NCBI RefSeq assembly: GCF_052162025.1
Contig: NZ_CP197401.1
Span: 62,001-126,000 of the forward strand
Reading direction: 5' to 3'
Length of the DNA stretch: 64,000 bases
From: Methylobacter sp015476545
Lineage (GTDB): Bacteria; Pseudomonadota; Gammaproteobacteria; Methylococcales; Methylomonadaceae
Shown: positions 43,300-52,289 of the stretch, piece by piece
How the letters are laid out: each line of letters begins with the position of its first letter
Numbering within the stretch: the first letter of the stretch is position 1
Made by a program: the position numbers and the translations under genes
The notes under the pieces: generated by a model
Databases searched by the model: none
What the model saw: only the letters and a program-made list of their open reading frames with translations
What the model was told of the DNA's origin: nothing

Positions 43300-44393
43300 T
43301 ACTCATCGCCCCCAAGCCCCAGCCAGTTGGCTTTCAGCGCCACCGCGCCCGTGACGGCGATATCTTCAGCGCCGGTCAGTTCGCCGGTAATGATCGAATC
43401 GCTGTCCTGCTTGCCGATAACGGTGATCGGCTTGACCAGAAAACCCTGGTCCGTGCGGATAAAGATATAAGCCTTGCCTTCATACTGAGCGATGGCCGCG
43501 TTAGGGACTTTGAATGCCGCCGTCTTGTCGCTGCCATGAATAATCCGCGTATTGACTTTTTGCCCGACGCGTACGGCTGCTGGTATGCCTTTGATGACGG
43601 CTCTGGCCAGCAATGTCTGGTTTTCCGGGTTGACGCTTTGGCCGAGCAGGCTGATGTGCGCAGTGACATCGGTATTTTCGATCGTCACCTGATCACCGAC
43701 ATTAATGTCGCCTATACGCTCCTGAGGGATATTGATTTCCAGCCAGAGCTCGCTCAGATCAGCAATGCGGTACAGCGGCGCCAGACTGTCTATACGCTGG
43801 CCGGCAGAGGCCATACGCTCAAGCACGACGCCTGACAAGGGCGCGCGCAGCGTCAGTAGACTGCTTAAGCGCTGAGTTTTTGCCAAGCGCTGGATTTCTG
43901 GTTTTGACATGCCGGCCATTTCCAGCAATTGCCGGGTTTCGTTCGCTTCGGTCAGATAAAGCTGATACTGGCTGCGCGTTTCCTGCGAGCGCTTGTCTGA
44001 TATGACACCTTCTTCCAGCAGCTTTTTATCCCGGTTATAAACAGCCTGGCCTAAGTTCAGTTCATTGACGGCTTTAAGATATTGCTGCTGAAGGGCCAAC
44101 AGGTCCTGGCTATGAAGTTCAGCCAGTGCCTGGCCTTTTTGGACTTTATCGCCGACCGCTGCATACAATTTATTGACCAAACCGGCCTGCGTGGTGCTGA
44201 CGACGTATTCGTTCGTAGGCGGGACCACTATTTTGGCTGGCGCATACAGGACCGGGACCTGGCTGGCATGTTCCGGTTTGCCCAATTTGATGCCCAGACT
44301 GTCAATCTGGGGCTGGCTTATGTGAATGACACTGTCTGCCGCCTGGACGCTGACACCAACCAGGCTCAACAGTAATAATAAGATGACTCTCAT
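43299..44393 (-). CDS. czcB: RND efflux periplasmic adaptor, CzcB type
   Basis: 364 residues with an N-terminal signal (VILLLLLSLVGVSVQA). The lipoyl/barrel-sandwich halves and hairpin are visible (GLVNKLYAAVGDKVQKGQAL, LLTLRAPLSGVVLERMASAG) followed by the beta-barrel (LWLEINIPQERIGDINVGD). The stop shares one base with the czcA start. It bridges the inner pump and the TolC-like channel. Confidence 0.9.
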   Translation of the reverse strand: MRVILLLLLSLVGVSVQAADSVIHISQPQIDSLGIKLGKPEHASQVPVLYAPAKIVVPPTNEYVVSTTQAGLVNKLYAAVGDKVQKGQALAELHSQDLLALQQQYLKAVNELNLGQAVYNRDKKLLEEGVISDKRSQETRSQYQLYLTEANETRQLLEMAGMSKPEIQRLAKTQRLSSLLTLRAPLSGVVLERMASAGQRIDSLAPLYRIADLSELWLEINIPQERIGDINVGDQVTIENTDVTAHISLLGQSVNPENQTLLARAVIKGIPAAVRVGQKVNTRIIHGSDKTAAFKVPNAAIAQYEGKAYIFIRTDQGFLVKPITVIGKQDSDSIITGELTGAEDIAVTGAVALKANWLGLGGDE

Positions 44394-45646
44394 GGTGTAA
44401 CTCCGACGGATTGGTTGTACATCGCCTTATCGCGCTCCAGTATGACTGAACGTTCTTTGGCATTCAGGATGGCTTGCTGAGCTCTGGATTGGATCTTCAG
44501 CAAATCGAGCAGGTTGATTTCACCCAGCGAAAAGCTCAACTCCGTCATTTTTAAATGCTCTACGGCCGCCTGCTTTAAATTTTCAGCAATAGTCAGCTCG
44601 GCCCGATTGACTTCCAGGTTATGCTCGGCTTCATGGTGGGTCTGATCAAGATCTCTACGGAGCTGCTCGCGTTCGGCCACCAATCTGTTCAGTTCGACAT
44701 TGGCTGCCGCCACTCGTGGAGCCAGATGTGCTTGACCTCCAAACGGCACGGTCACACTGATGTTGAAGCTTTCGGTCTTGTTACTGCGTTCGTCAGGGCC
44801 ATGATCGGTGTTGATGCCGACCGCAACGTCGGGTTGGCCCGATCCTACTGCTCTGATGGCCTCGACTTCGGCCTGCATACGTGCGATCAGGTCATTAATG
44901 GCAACCAAGTCTGGATGATTCTGCTGGACTTCGGCTATATCGGCCAGGGTTTCACGGTAATTGCCAGGCACTTTCGTCATTTGCGTGATGGTGGAGTAGC
45001 GTTTGCGCGCATGCATGACTTCGGCCTCGGCCAGCGTCAGCACGGCGCGTTTTTGCAGCAATTCGGTCTGCGCCAGCAATAAATCCGCGCGCGGCAGGTC
45101 GCCTAGCTCGACGCGACGCTCAACCTTGGCCAGCAATTGTTCAAATACATGGACCTCGTTGTGTGCCTGATCAAGACGGATTTGTTGCAGTTCCATGTCC
45201 CACAATGCCATTCTGACCAGTCCCGCCACGCGTAATTTAACGGCAGCTGATTGGGTATGCGCACTGATTTCAGCTTGTTTCGCGACGGCCTTTTCGGCAT
45301 CGCGCTGACCGAAGTTCCACAGCGGTGCTTTAACGCTGGCATCGCCATAATGCAATGTACCGCTGGTAGCTTCCTGAAAGAACAGGCCGACGCTGGGCGC
45401 ACCGGCAAACCAGCTCTTGCTGCGTTGCTCAAGGGCAGCGGATTCTTCTTCCAACGCTTTGAGCCAGGCGTTGTCAGGATGTTTTTCCAGCGTCAAATCG
45501 ATGACTTGAGCCAGACTCATGCTGACATCGGTTTCAATCGGATCGCGATGTTCCACAGTAACAGTAGGTAGTGCATCTGCAAAAACCAGCGAAGTGGCCA
45601 GCAGATACGCAGGCAAACACCCTCTAATAAGATGAAGGGCAAACAT
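44390..45646 (-). CDS. czcC: TolC-family outer membrane channel, CzcC type
   Basis: 418 residues with a signal peptide (CLPAYLLATSLVFADA). Two repeats of long alpha-helices are evident, e.g. LAQVIDLTLEKHPDNAWLKA and ALEEESAALEQRSKSWFAG, and the C-terminal FSLGEINLLDLLKIQSRAQ is the family's conserved loop. It overlaps czcB by 4 bp. Confidence 0.9.
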   Translation of the reverse strand: MFALHLIRGCLPAYLLATSLVFADALPTVTVEHRDPIETDVSMSLAQVIDLTLEKHPDNAWLKALEEESAALEQRSKSWFAGAPSVGLFFQEATSGTLHYGDASVKAPLWNFGQRDAEKAVAKQAEISAHTQSAAVKLRVAGLVRMALWDMELQQIRLDQAHNEVHVFEQLLAKVERRVELGDLPRADLLLAQTELLQKRAVLTLAEAEVMHARKRYSTITQMTKVPGNYRETLADIAEVQQNHPDLVAINDLIARMQAEVEAIRAVGSGQPDVAVGINTDHGPDERSNKTESFNISVTVPFGGQAHLAPRVAAANVELNRLVAEREQLRRDLDQTHHEAEHNLEVNRAELTIAENLKQAAVEHLKMTELSFSLGEINLLDLLKIQSRAQQAILNAKERSVILERDKAMYNQSVGVTP

Positions 45647-45734
45647 AGTAAAGCTCCGATAGCGGATGAGTACCGCTTATAGTTTTTTAGATTTAAAGAA
45701 TAGTTCTGCGACAGAACTTAAAAAACAATGGAGA

Positions 45735-46142
45735 TCAGGAGACGGGAGGCGCGCGCGGCGAAAGCGATGGGATGAATAACCGGCAGACAAACGGCGACGG
45801 TTGCGGAGAAAAGTTGATATCGAAGGCCGAAATCGGCGCATTGGAAATGGCTATCTCCTGGTGCAGATAATAGCCGTGGTCGGCGGCGTCCGTATCGGTA
45901 TCGGCCTGAGCCTGATTGTGCTTGATGCCGGCATCGACGCTGATGATCAGCGCTTCGGAACCGGCGATATGGTTTGTCGGCTGAGACAGAAAGGCATGCT
46001 GTTCTGCCGTATACATCTCAAGGCCGGGGACATGCAGGCCTTTATTCGACAGGTTCTCACCGGCATGCGCATGCACCAGCGGTGCAATCAATTGCAGCAG
46101 GGCCAGAAAGAAAATGAGATAAACGCGCAGTGCTGAGAACAT
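45735..46142 (-). CDS. CzcI-like small exported protein
   Basis: 135 residues. Signal-like N-terminus (YLIFFLALLQLIAPLVHAHAGE), a variable middle with several histidines, and a proline-rich end (SPQPSPFVCRLFIPSLSPRA). This matches the small CzcI-like proteins that often precede czcCBA. It starts the leftward operon, 88 bp before czcC. Regulation of the pump is inferred. Confidence 0.65.
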   Translation of the reverse strand: MFSALRVYLIFFLALLQLIAPLVHAHAGENLSNKGLHVPGLEMYTAEQHAFLSQPTNHIAGSEALIISVDAGIKHNQAQADTDTDAADHGYYLHQEIAISNAPISAFDINFSPQPSPFVCRLFIPSLSPRAPPVS

Positions 46143-46253
46143 GCTTATAATGCTATGCTAATAAAAAAGAATTCACAACTTGTAATTTGGTTATTCAACC
46201 TTATATTAGTTAAACCTCAATTTGATGTTATTTAACATACTTTCCGAAAAATT

Positions 46254-47231
46254 ATGAACAGATATACCGGCATAGTAGCCACTTTATTAATCGGCCTGTC
46301 GCTGTCGCTGGGCAGTATCTCCGATGCCGAGGCCAAACGTTTCGGCGGCGGCAGTTCGTTCGGCGGCAGATCCTCATTCAGTCAGCCTTACAAACGTTCT
46401 GCTGATGCGCCGGCTCGTTCGGCCACTCAACAGCAGCAGCAACAACAAGCCGCCCAACAAAACCAGACGGCCCGGCCGGGCATGGCTAACCGCGGCGGGC
46501 TGATGGGCATGCTGGGCGGTCTGGCGCTGGGCGGCCTGCTGGGCTCACTGCTGGCCGGCGGCGCCTTCCAGGGCATCAACTTCCTCGATATCCTGGTGCT
46601 GGGCGCTCTGGCATTCATGCTGTACAAGTTCTTCGCGGCCAAAAAAGCGCGCGAACAACAACCTGTTTACGACCGGACCGCCGGTCATTACGACAACAGC
46701 GCGTCGGCCTATACGCCGTATCAGGAGCCGCAATCGAGTTCATCGAACCCGGTCGGTTTCGATACCGATATTCTGTTTAAAAAAGACAAGCCAGGCGTTG
46801 AGCCGGCTGTGCAGAGCTTCCAGCAGGATGCCGACTTTGGTCAGGCTATTGCCGTCCCGGCCGGTTTTGACATGCAGGCGTTTCTGGCCGGCGCCAAAAC
46901 AGCCTTCAAGACGCTGCAAAAAGCCTGGGATGACCGCGACTTGGCCGAAATCAGAGGCCTGACGACCGACAAGGTATTCGCCGAGATCCAGGACCAGCTG
47001 AAAGCCTCCAGCGAAGAAAACCGCACCGATGTTCTGAAACTGGACGCGGAACTGCTGGAAGTGCGCGAAGTCGGCTCGGAACTGCAAGCGGTGGTGCTGT
47101 TCGACGTGATCATGCGCGAAGATGCCGATGCGCAGGCCAACCAGGTCCGCGAAGTCTGGCATTTCATTAAACCCAAAAACAGCATCCAGCCCACCTGGTA
47201 TCTGGACGGCATCCAGCAATTGGAAGATTGA
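46254..47231 (+). CDS. Tim44-like domain membrane protein
   Basis: 325 residues. Signal peptide (LLIGLSLSLGSISDAEA) then KRFGGGSSFGGRSSFSQP, a Q-rich tract, and a glycine-rich membrane region (MLGGLALGGLLGSLLAGG and FLDILVLGALAFMLYKFF). The Tim44/MBA1-like C-terminal domain runs from about residue 190 (AFLAGAKTAFKTLQKAWDDR to the end). This composite is conserved in proteobacteria; function unknown. A strong terminator follows. Confidence 0.87.
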   Translation: MNRYTGIVATLLIGLSLSLGSISDAEAKRFGGGSSFGGRSSFSQPYKRSADAPARSATQQQQQQQAAQQNQTARPGMANRGGLMGMLGGLALGGLLGSLLAGGAFQGINFLDILVLGALAFMLYKFFAAKKAREQQPVYDRTAGHYDNSASAYTPYQEPQSSSSNPVGFDTDILFKKDKPGVEPAVQSFQQDADFGQAIAVPAGFDMQAFLAGAKTAFKTLQKAWDDRDLAEIRGLTTDKVFAEIQDQLKASSEENRTDVLKLDAELLEVREVGSELQAVVLFDVIMREDADAQANQVREVWHFIKPKNSIQPTWYLDGIQQLED

Positions 47232-47256
47232 TTGTCGGCATAGCCAGCCATTTTTG

Positions 47257-47286
47257 TCGCTCCAGCATTCTGCTGGAGCGATTTTA
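47257..47286 (+). terminator. Terminator after the Tim44-like gene
   Basis: TCGCTCCAGCA (47257-47267) pairs with TGCTGGAGCGA (47271-47281) over a 3-base loop and is followed by TTTTAT, a clear intrinsic terminator 26 bp after the stop. Confidence 0.9.
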
Positions 47287-47373
47287 TATTATTACTTCTT
47301 GTCGCATATTCCCTTTCTTTTGCGGCCTTTGCCTGGCCCCAGCCCTGCGTCTTGCCACTCCATCCAAGTATAA

Positions 47374-47401
47374 GATGCGGTTCGTGCCTCGCCGCATCCT
47401 A
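47374..47401. repeat. Dispersed palindromic repeat, copy 1
   Basis: GATGCGG + TTCGTGCCTCGCCGCAT + CCTA: the GATGCGG and CCGCATC arms form a stem. Copies with the same core lie at 49423-49450 (inverted, diverged), 50944-50966 and 53498-53526. This copy is 130 bp upstream of the AT-rich operon. Confidence 0.75.
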
Positions 47402-47534
47402 TCGAGCTTAATTTGTATCCGACTGTCAGACATGATAGTTTGATAACCTGAAGTTTATCAGGAGTAGATATTAAATGTATGACTACATGCTATGATATAA
47501 AAATAGAAAATATTTTTAATATGAGGAAATCAAA

Positions 47535-48398
47535 ATGCAAACTTCAAAGTTAGGAAAATTATCATGTTTTCCAATAAATGATGCTCATGCTATTGTTGAA
47601 GTTATTATTTTTGTACAGTTTAGCCCTCAATTCAGTAAATCTACAATACAAAAACTTGCAGCGATTGAGCATGATTTAAAAGAAGATTTACCAAAAGCTA
47701 ATCCTCTTAAAAAAATAGCTTTTCAATTTAATCAGGCAGAACATTCTTCAGCAGTCGGTTTAGATGAGCTAGCTGGTATTGAATTACAACGTATAAAAAA
47801 AGATGGAAGTATTGAATGGATGCTAAGAACAACAGAAGACGCTATTGCTATTCATTGTTTGGACTATACAAGGTGGGATAATGTGTGGTCACAAGCAGAA
47901 GCTTACCTTCAAAAAGCTTTTATGCATATTGATGGCTCTAATAGTTTTGTTTCATCTATAGGTCTCAAATATATTGATCGATTCCTTTATGATAGTCATG
48001 CTGAAAAATATGATTTATCAGAACTGTTTGACCGAAATACCCCACATATTGTGAAAACCGCTTTTGATCATAACCTGTGGCACTGCCATTCTGGATGGTT
48101 CGAGGATTTAGATAATTTACAGTGTCTTAACCAGTTAAATATTGATTCTAATTATATTAATATTAAAGGCGAAAAAACACTTGCCATATCAATAGACCAT
48201 AATGCTATTGCTATTATGAATAATGACAATAATCTTTATTCCATTATTGAACAAAACAGTAATCAAGTTACTAAATTAAATGAGATAATTTACAAGTTAC
48301 ATTTAAAAAATAAAGAAATATTAACTAATTTACTCTCTAAAGAAATGCTAAATCGTATTAATTTAAAATTTCTCTCGGAGGATAATAATGCCTATTAA
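47535..48398 (+). CDS. TIGR04255-like protein of unknown function
   Basis: 287 residues. The pattern HAIVEVIIFVQFSPQFSK, a middle ERIKKDG-like segment (LQRIKKDGSIEWMLRTTEDA), then LDYTRWDNVWSQAEAYLQKA and SIGLKYIDRFLY fits TIGR04255, a sporadically distributed family often seen in accessory regions. Codon use and base composition (very AT-rich) differ sharply from the flanking genes, which indicates transfer. It overlaps the next gene by 11 bp. I can assign no activity. Confidence 0.75.
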   Translation: MQTSKLGKLSCFPINDAHAIVEVIIFVQFSPQFSKSTIQKLAAIEHDLKEDLPKANPLKKIAFQFNQAEHSSAVGLDELAGIELQRIKKDGSIEWMLRTTEDAIAIHCLDYTRWDNVWSQAEAYLQKAFMHIDGSNSFVSSIGLKYIDRFLYDSHAEKYDLSELFDRNTPHIVKTAFDHNLWHCHSGWFEDLDNLQCLNQLNIDSNYINIKGEKTLAISIDHNAIAIMNNDNNLYSIIEQNSNQVTKLNEIIYKLHLKNKEILTNLLSKEMLNRINLKFLSEDNNAY

Positions 48399-48957
48399 AG
48401 CCATTGACATAAGTACTTATAAATGCCCTGTGCTGCCATTAAATGTTATTGATGTAGATCAAGTAAAAAAAGCAGCGCAAGCTATTATTTTATCAACAAC
48501 TGTAATAGCTGGTGTTCATGCTCAATCAATTGACTCAGAATCTATAACAACAAAATCATATATTAAGGCTGCAGCAAAAGATCAGCGGTTAAATACTGAT
48601 AGAGTAGATTTGAGGATGATTAGTAAAATTAGGTATATAGGGACATATACTGATGGGTGGGACGAAGCCAATGGTAAAGCTGCAAGCAGACAGGCGGTCA
48701 ATGAAGCTGAAAAATTTGTTTGGCAATTATCTCCTGATATTAGAGAGCCAATGATTACCTTAGCTGCTGATGGAGAAATAAACTTTCTTTGGGATTCTCC
48801 TGATTTCAAATTAGATTTAGGTATCTATGGTGATGGCAGCTATTCTTATTATGGAAAAACATCTAATGGAGCTGAATTTATAGCGGATGAAAAAATGATA
48901 GATGATAAGCTTCCTGATGAAATATTAGCATTCATAAATCATAATAATATTAATTAA
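48388..48957 (+). CDS. Unknown protein, second gene of AT-rich operon
   Basis: 189 residues, no family recognised. A weakly hydrophobic segment (AAQAIILSTTVIAGVHAQS, residues ~30-48) could be a membrane or signal-like stretch but is internal. The middle contains IGTYTDGWDEANGKAASRQA, and LAADGEINFLWDSPDFKLDL with GIYGDGSYSYYG suggests a beta-rich fold. It is translationally coupled to the TIGR04255-like gene. Confidence 0.7.
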   Translation: MPIKAIDISTYKCPVLPLNVIDVDQVKKAAQAIILSTTVIAGVHAQSIDSESITTKSYIKAAAKDQRLNTDRVDLRMISKIRYIGTYTDGWDEANGKAASRQAVNEAEKFVWQLSPDIREPMITLAADGEINFLWDSPDFKLDLGIYGDGSYSYYGKTSNGAEFIADEKMIDDKLPDEILAFINHNNIN

Positions 48958-48964
48958 TGTTTCA

Positions 48965-49420
48965 ATGTCGCGATATACACAGGAAGATGAAACTATCTCT
49001 CATAGCGAGTTTGGTATAGTGAGAAATGAAGAATATTTACTTCGTATCATTTATGCACCAGAACACATAGTAAATGGATCTGTAATAGAATCGGCCATTG
49101 CTTTGGATGATTTAAGTCAAAGAGGTTTTAGCCTTGATAGGGAAACATATGTGGATGATACCGTTATGCAGCAGCGAATTATCACGCAAACTAATAGAAA
49201 TCCAGCTCAACGACAATCTAATATTGTTGCAAAATTTCAATGTTGTAGAGCAAGAAGTATTTTAGATGAAATGGACGAGAGGGTTTTCATTGTGATTGAT
49301 GATGCGCAAGACGATAATAAAGCTCATGCTTCGCTCTATAGCGCAAAAGAAAATTTAGGTAGAGGTGCATTAAGAAAGCTTAGATCGCAACTTTTACCAC
49401 TTCTGCAAGAAAATTTGTAG
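48965..49420 (+). CDS. Unknown protein, third gene of AT-rich operon
   Basis: 151 residues, soluble. It contains YLLRIIYAPEHIVNGSVIES, AIALDDLSQRGFSLDRETYV, and FIVIDDAQDDNKAHASLYSA followed by a basic end GRGALRKLRSQLLPLL. No family recognised. It follows 7 bp after the second gene, so the three form one transcription unit of shared, low-GC origin. Confidence 0.7.
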   Translation: MSRYTQEDETISHSEFGIVRNEEYLLRIIYAPEHIVNGSVIESAIALDDLSQRGFSLDRETYVDDTVMQQRIITQTNRNPAQRQSNIVAKFQCCRARSILDEMDERVFIVIDDAQDDNKAHASLYSAKENLGRGALRKLRSQLLPLLQENL

Positions 49421-49422
49421 CG

Positions 49423-49450
49423 CGGTAGAATGTGGTGAGGCACGAACAGC
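49423..49450. repeat. Dispersed palindromic repeat, copy 2 (inverted, diverged)
   Basis: GGTAGAATGTGGTGAGGCAC then GAACAGCAT; the reverse complement aligns with the TTCGTGCCTCACC core of the other copies with a few changes. It begins 2 bp after the stop of the AT-rich operon, which is therefore enclosed by inverted copies. Confidence 0.6.
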
Positions 49451-49615
49451 ATTATTCGAGATGCGGGCAGTTAGGGCGGTCAATCTACTGGCTCCGGCTC
49501 AAGCAAAAAGTAACCGTATAACAAGCACAGCGTTAAGATGATTGTTTAAGGAGGAAGAAAGCGGACAAGTAGTCTTCTTTCCTAACAAAGATGCATAAAC
49601 TATGGAACTAAGAGC

Positions 49616-50032
49616 TTATCCGTAAATAATATTGGGTTGGTTTTGTCGTTTAATTTTACGAAAAACAATTACAGAGGCAGCCAGCATCAATAGCCCCAGA
49701 TAACTCCGCTCCATTTTCTCATAGCGGACCAGTATTTTCCGAAACCGATTAAACCAGGAGTGGCAGACTTCTACCACCCAGCGTTTTGGCTTGAACTCAG
49801 GATTCCTGGCTTTTTCTTCGACCTCTTCACCTCGGGGGCGAATATGGGGTACATAGTTTCTATCCAATACATCCTGCCTCGCCTGTTCACCGACATAGCC
49901 CGCATCCAGGCAAAGATGTTGTTGTTTACTATCTTCGACTTCTGGACGCTCGATGACCAAGGCGTCCAAAGTGGCCGCCAGCAGCTTGACATCATGCGTG
50001 TTGGCGCCGCTGAGGACAATAGACAGCGGCAC
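49616..50032 (-). CDS. IS5-family transposase, second frame (OrfB)
   Basis: 138 residues from the first in-frame start, but naturally made as a fusion by slippage at the A run near 50070. VPLSIVLSGANTHDVK, HLCLDAGYVGEQ (second D) and KPKRWVVEVCHSWFNRFRKI with the catalytic E region YLGLLMLAASVIVFRK complete the DDE fold. It appears intact. Confidence 0.88.
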   Translation of the reverse strand: MPLSIVLSGANTHDVKLLAATLDALVIERPEVEDSKQQHLCLDAGYVGEQARQDVLDRNYVPHIRPRGEEVEEKARNPEFKPKRWVVEVCHSWFNRFRKILVRYEKMERSYLGLLMLAASVIVFRKIKRQNQPNIIYG

Positions 50033-50480
50033 GCCTTTCTGATCCGTCAGGAGACTGCGCTTGCTGCCTTTTTTTTCCCCGATCCGTCGGGTTTCTGCCC
50101 ACAGACTCCAATGCTAAAGGCGCCTTGACCATGGCCCCATCCAAACTTTGCCATTCCCAGGCAATGCCTTCCATTTCATCGTATTCCCGCAGGCTGCTTT
50201 GCCATAACTGCTCAAATAAACCGGCGGCTTCCCAGTCCAGAAAATACTGATGAACCGAACTGCTGCTCCCGAATTCACTTTTCGGCAACGCCTTCCATTG
50301 ACAGCCCGTTCGCAGCACATACATGATCCCTTCAAATACTTGCCTAGGTGCTAGCGGTTTTCTTCCGCCCCCGGCTTGGCGTTGGTAAATTTTGTTGGGA
50401 TCTCGCTGTGGTTGAGGTATCAACGGCTCTACACGTGCCCAAAAATCATCGGAAACTTTCCAGCTGGCTAATCTGTTCAA
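49992..50480 (-). CDS. IS5-family transposase, first frame (OrfA)
   Basis: 162 residues. WARVEPLIPQPQRDPNKIYQ and YVLRTGCQWKALPKSEFGSS are the N-terminal DUF4096-type region of IS5 transposases; AWEWQSLDGAMVKAPLALES carries the first catalytic D. The frame leaves the family sequence at GRNPTDRGKK, where a run of eight A permits slippage into the second frame (GKKGSKRSLLTDQKG). Programmed frameshifting is normal in this group. Confidence 0.88.
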   Translation of the reverse strand: MNRLASWKVSDDFWARVEPLIPQPQRDPNKIYQRQAGGGRKPLAPRQVFEGIMYVLRTGCQWKALPKSEFGSSSSVHQYFLDWEAAGLFEQLWQSSLREYDEMEGIAWEWQSLDGAMVKAPLALESVGRNPTDRGKKRQQAQSPDGSERRAAVYCPQRRQHA

Positions 50481-50812
50481 ATTATGACGGTACTTAAAGA
50501 GTTAAAATCCGCAATTCTTCCATACGCAAATTCTTTTGACCAACTTATTTACGGATAAGCTCTAAGCACAAATGTTCTTATAGCTATGCTTCGAGCATTG
50601 GCTCATGAGGTTAATCAAGTTGAGGCACTGCTTTCAACGAGCGAAGAGGGTGAAGAAATGGGGCTGTACTTGAACGATCTGCAAGAAGCGATATCGAGTG
50701 TTGCAGACATTTATTCCAGCAGAAAACAGCAGGATGACTCGTTCAGCTCCGTTGATCTATTGCTAAAACATTTTTCAAAGGAACAGTGGCCTCCCCTATA
50801 GAAGAAGACAGC

Positions 50813-50966
50813 TAACACGTAAAATGCGTTAAAGAATGGCCTTATTCCAGTTTTCACAGATATGTCGCGCATGGAATTTACCCTGAAAGTTGGGGTGATG
50901 CAGTCGAGTTATTTCCGGCAATGGCTGGGGAATAACGCGAACGATGCGCTTCGTGCCTCAGCGCAT
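50813..50966. repeat. ~155-bp direct repeat, left copy
   Basis: Starts TAACACGTAAAATGCGTTAA and ends in the palindromic CGTGCCTCAGCGCAT. It is about 90 percent identical by eye to 53367-53520. The left copy ends exactly where the IS1111-type element begins, so that element has landed in the palindrome at its 3' end. Confidence 0.9.
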
Positions 50967-50980
50967 ATATGGACTCCTCC

Positions 50981-51260
50981 GTTTTGCAAGCTTTTTCTCT
51001 TCGATCGCAACGATCAGTGAACGCAGTTGCTGCCATATATCCGGCCTATCGATGAGGTCTTTATTGCCTCTGGCCCCGATGGATTTCCGCGTGTTTTCAT
51101 CTCTATCATCCTAACGGCCTTGGAGGCCCATGCGCTGAACGGATTCCTGAAAACACCGGTCCGACCGGTTTGCCATCGTGTTGAAAAATGCTTCACAACT
51201 GGAGAAGTGACTATCAAACACCTCTTAAACGGTTAACAACAGTTTGTTGCACACTTAGGC
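50981..51260 (-). ncRNA. Probable guide (seekRNA/bridge RNA) region of the IS1111-type element
   Basis: The 280 bp between the subterminal repeat and the transposase stop contain no credible gene. In IS1111-type elements this long non-coding stretch downstream of the transposase encodes the structured guide RNA that selects donor and target. I have not folded it. Assignment rests on element architecture. Confidence 0.5.
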
Positions 51261-52289
51261 TTAGACGCTGGCCGGCACCGGGGGGCGATAGGCCTCTGTC
51301 CGAGCCAGCAGTGCCCAGGCAATCCGGGCATTCTTGTTGGCAACCGCTACGGCGGCAATGTTGACATTGCGCCGTTGCACCAAGTCGTTGATCCAACGGC
51401 TGTGTGCGTCATCTTTCTTTGCCGCCGCCTTAACCACCGCCCTGGCTCCGTGGATCAGCAAGGTGCGTAAATAGACATCACCGCGCTTGCTAATGCCTAG
51501 CAGCTTCGGTTTGCCACCGCTGGAATCTTGCTTAGGGACCAAACCTAACCAAGCCGGCACTTGCCGCGCCTTATCAAAGGCCTTGCCATCGCCTAGCGCA
51601 GCCAATAACGCGGTGGCCGTAATCGGCCCGATACCGGGCACGGCGCCGAGCGTTTGACTGGCTGGGCTAGACCGGTGCAGCATCAGGATTTTCTCACCAT
51701 AAGCGGCTATTTGCTTATCCCGTTCTCTTAACGGGTATTGCAGGTCAGTAAAAATTTGCCGAGCCGCCATCGTCAAGCCGTTTTTGTCATCATCCAGGAT
51801 CTCCGGCAAGCGCGTGCGTACTTGTGCCAGGCCTTGGCCAATGATAATCCCATATTCGCTCAACAGCCCCCGCAAGCGATTGGCTTGTGCCGTGCGTTCC
51901 TTGACCAGGCCGCTGCGCACCCGGTGCAACATCTGGATATCTTGCTGCTCAATGCTTTTCAGCGGTACGAAATGCATACTCGGGCGACTTACTGCCTCGC
52001 AAATCGCTTCCGCGTCGTTGGCATCGTTCTTATTGCCTTTAACGTACGGTTTGACGAACTGTGGACTGATTAAACGCGCATCATGCCCTAATTTGAGCAA
52101 TTCACGTCCCCAATAGTGTGCCCCGGCGCAGGCTTCCAAGCCGATCAGGCAAGGTGACAGGTTAGCAAAAAAAGCCAGTACCTGAATCCGCCTGAGCTGT
52201 TTGCGTAACACGACTTTTCCATGGGCATCCACGCCATGTACCTGAAAAACGTTCTTTGCAATGTCTAAACCGATTGTCGTAATATTCAT
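51261..52289 (-). CDS. IS110-family DEDD transposase/recombinase
   Basis: 342 residues from ATG 52289 (MNITTIGLDIAKNVFQVHG). The RuvC-like acids are in GLDIAK, LIGLEACAGAHYWG and NKNDANDAEAICEA. The C-terminal Tnp20 part has GAVPGIGPITATALLAALGD and the catalytic serine region PKQDSSGGKPKLLGISKRGD. It is complete and probably active. Confidence 0.94.
   Translation of the reverse strand: MNITTIGLDIAKNVFQVHGVDAHGKVVLRKQLRRIQVLAFFANLSPCLIGLEACAGAHYWGRELLKLGHDARLISPQFVKPYVKGNKNDANDAEAICEAVSRPSMHFVPLKSIEQQDIQMLHRVRSGLVKERTAQANRLRGLLSEYGIIIGQGLAQVRTRLPEILDDDKNGLTMAARQIFTDLQYPLRERDKQIAAYGEKILMLHRSSPASQTLGAVPGIGPITATALLAALGDGKAFDKARQVPAWLGLVPKQDSSGGKPKLLGISKRGDVYLRTLLIHGARAVVKAAAKKDDAHSRWINDLVQRRNVNIAAVAVANKNARIAWALLARTEAYRPPVPASV

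Larger units (their letters stand above)
49612..50562 (-). mobile_element. IS5-family (IS427-type) insertion sequence, 951 bp, TAA duplication
   Basis: The ends are inverted repeats starting GAGCTTATCCGTAAATAA at 49612 and, on the other strand, the same 18 bases from 50562. TAA flanks both sides (49609-49611 and 50563-50565). The transposase is encoded on the minus strand in two frames, as normal for the IS427 group. Confidence 0.92.
49602..50801 (+). pseudogene. Small gene interrupted at codon 4 by an IS5-family element
   Basis: ATG GAA CTA A at 49602-49611 joins, after removal of the element and one TAA duplication, to GC ACA AAT GTT at 50566 onward. This gives an 81-residue frame (MELSTNVLIAMLRALAHEVN... 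to SKEQWPPL, stop 50799-50801). The product is acidic and helical, without a recognised family. A restart at ATG 50586 could still yield 71 residues. The AGGAGG-like motif at 49550 is too far from the original ATG to be its ribosome site. Confidence 0.7.

Noticed and set aside
51014..51236. Two opposed small frames next to the IS1111-type transposase
   Set aside because: Both lie in the non-coding end of the element, where a structured guide RNA is expected; neither resembles a protein family.
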